Positions 63,901-64,000 of a stretch of 64,000 nt of DNA are shown piece by piece (position 1 is the first letter of the stretch; each line of letters opens with the position of its first letter). The notes below the pieces were generated by a model, which was given only the letters and a program-made list of their open reading frames with translations, was not told the DNA's origin and ran no database searches. The translations under genes and the position numbers were made by a program. Origin of the DNA: Parus major (lineage: Eukaryota; Chordata; Aves; Passeriformes; Paridae); assembly GCF_001522545.3 (NCBI RefSeq), contig NC_031774.1, positions 18,376,424 through 18,440,423 on the forward strand. The letters are read 5' to 3'.

Positions 63901-64000
63901 CTCTCTCCCACTGTCAGAGCCTGTGAGGAACTCATTAACCTTCTGGAACGTGGAGGGGTTTAAAGCCCCACAGGGCTTTTTGATGGCTGCTCTCAAGGGA
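60931..64000 (+). other. CD44: CD44 intron 6 or unrecognised variable-exon region, to window end
   Basis: The gene continues past the window. In this part I found only a 12-nt microexon candidate at 60998-61009 and a 19-bp tandem duplication. Several acceptor-like AGs were tested for a phase 1 exon with a matching donor and failed. Confidence 0.65.
63867..63904. repeat. 19-bp tandem duplication
   Basis: CTGTTTCAAAGACTACTCT (63867-63885) and CTGTTTCAAAGACTGCTCT (63886-63904), one mismatch. Confidence 0.9.

Noticed and set aside
63700..63996. 98-codon minus-strand open frame at the right edge
   Set aside because: No family resemblance recognised; overlaps a tandem duplication; probably chance.

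Overview
The window looks like a piece of a bird genome. It is AT-rich vertebrate DNA with very few interspersed repeats. The repeats that can be recognised are avian: 3' ends of CR1 (chicken repeat 1) LINEs and one solo LTR of an avian endogenous retrovirus family. The low repeat density, compact introns and CR1 type support a neognath bird. I cannot fix the order or species from sequence alone.

The only protein-coding gene I can support is the 5' part of CD44, the hyaluronan receptor, on the + strand. Six exons can be placed with canonical splice sites and an unbroken frame: 37010-37076 (signal peptide), 55009-55174, 57524-57660 and 59019-59090 (Link domain and its C-terminal extension), 59721-59963 (proximal stalk) and 60835-60930 (acidic exon in the position of the CD44 variable exons). 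They join into 260 complete codons plus one base. All six Link-domain cysteines and all five N-glycosylation sequons of mammalian CD44 are present. The remaining variable exons, transmembrane segment and cytoplasmic tail lie beyond the right edge.

Layout: 1-36.8 kb is intergenic DNA upstream of CD44. It holds two clear CR1 fragments and one doubtful one, a solo LTR at 20.0-20.5 kb, microsatellites at 24.3 and 31.65 kb, and a near-perfect 38-bp inverted repeat at 32.2 kb beside a short GC-rich island. A compact promoter lies at about 36.8-36.9 kb. Intron 1 (37,077-55,008, about 18 kb) holds a (CA)n tract, a CR1 of about 700 bp at 46.2-46.9 kb, a possible conserved element near 40.75-41.1 kb and a short assembly gap at 51,346-51,363. 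The later introns are 0.6-2.3 kb each. From 60,931 to the end is intron, or as yet unrecognised variable exons.

I found no new multi-gene system. The observations most worth checking are the inverted repeat at 32.2 kb, a 12-nt microexon candidate just after exon 6, an intron-5 read-through that would end CD44 in a hydrophobic tail, substitutions at hyaluronan-contact positions, and a cluster of ACGTG motifs 2.4 kb upstream of the CD44 start codon.
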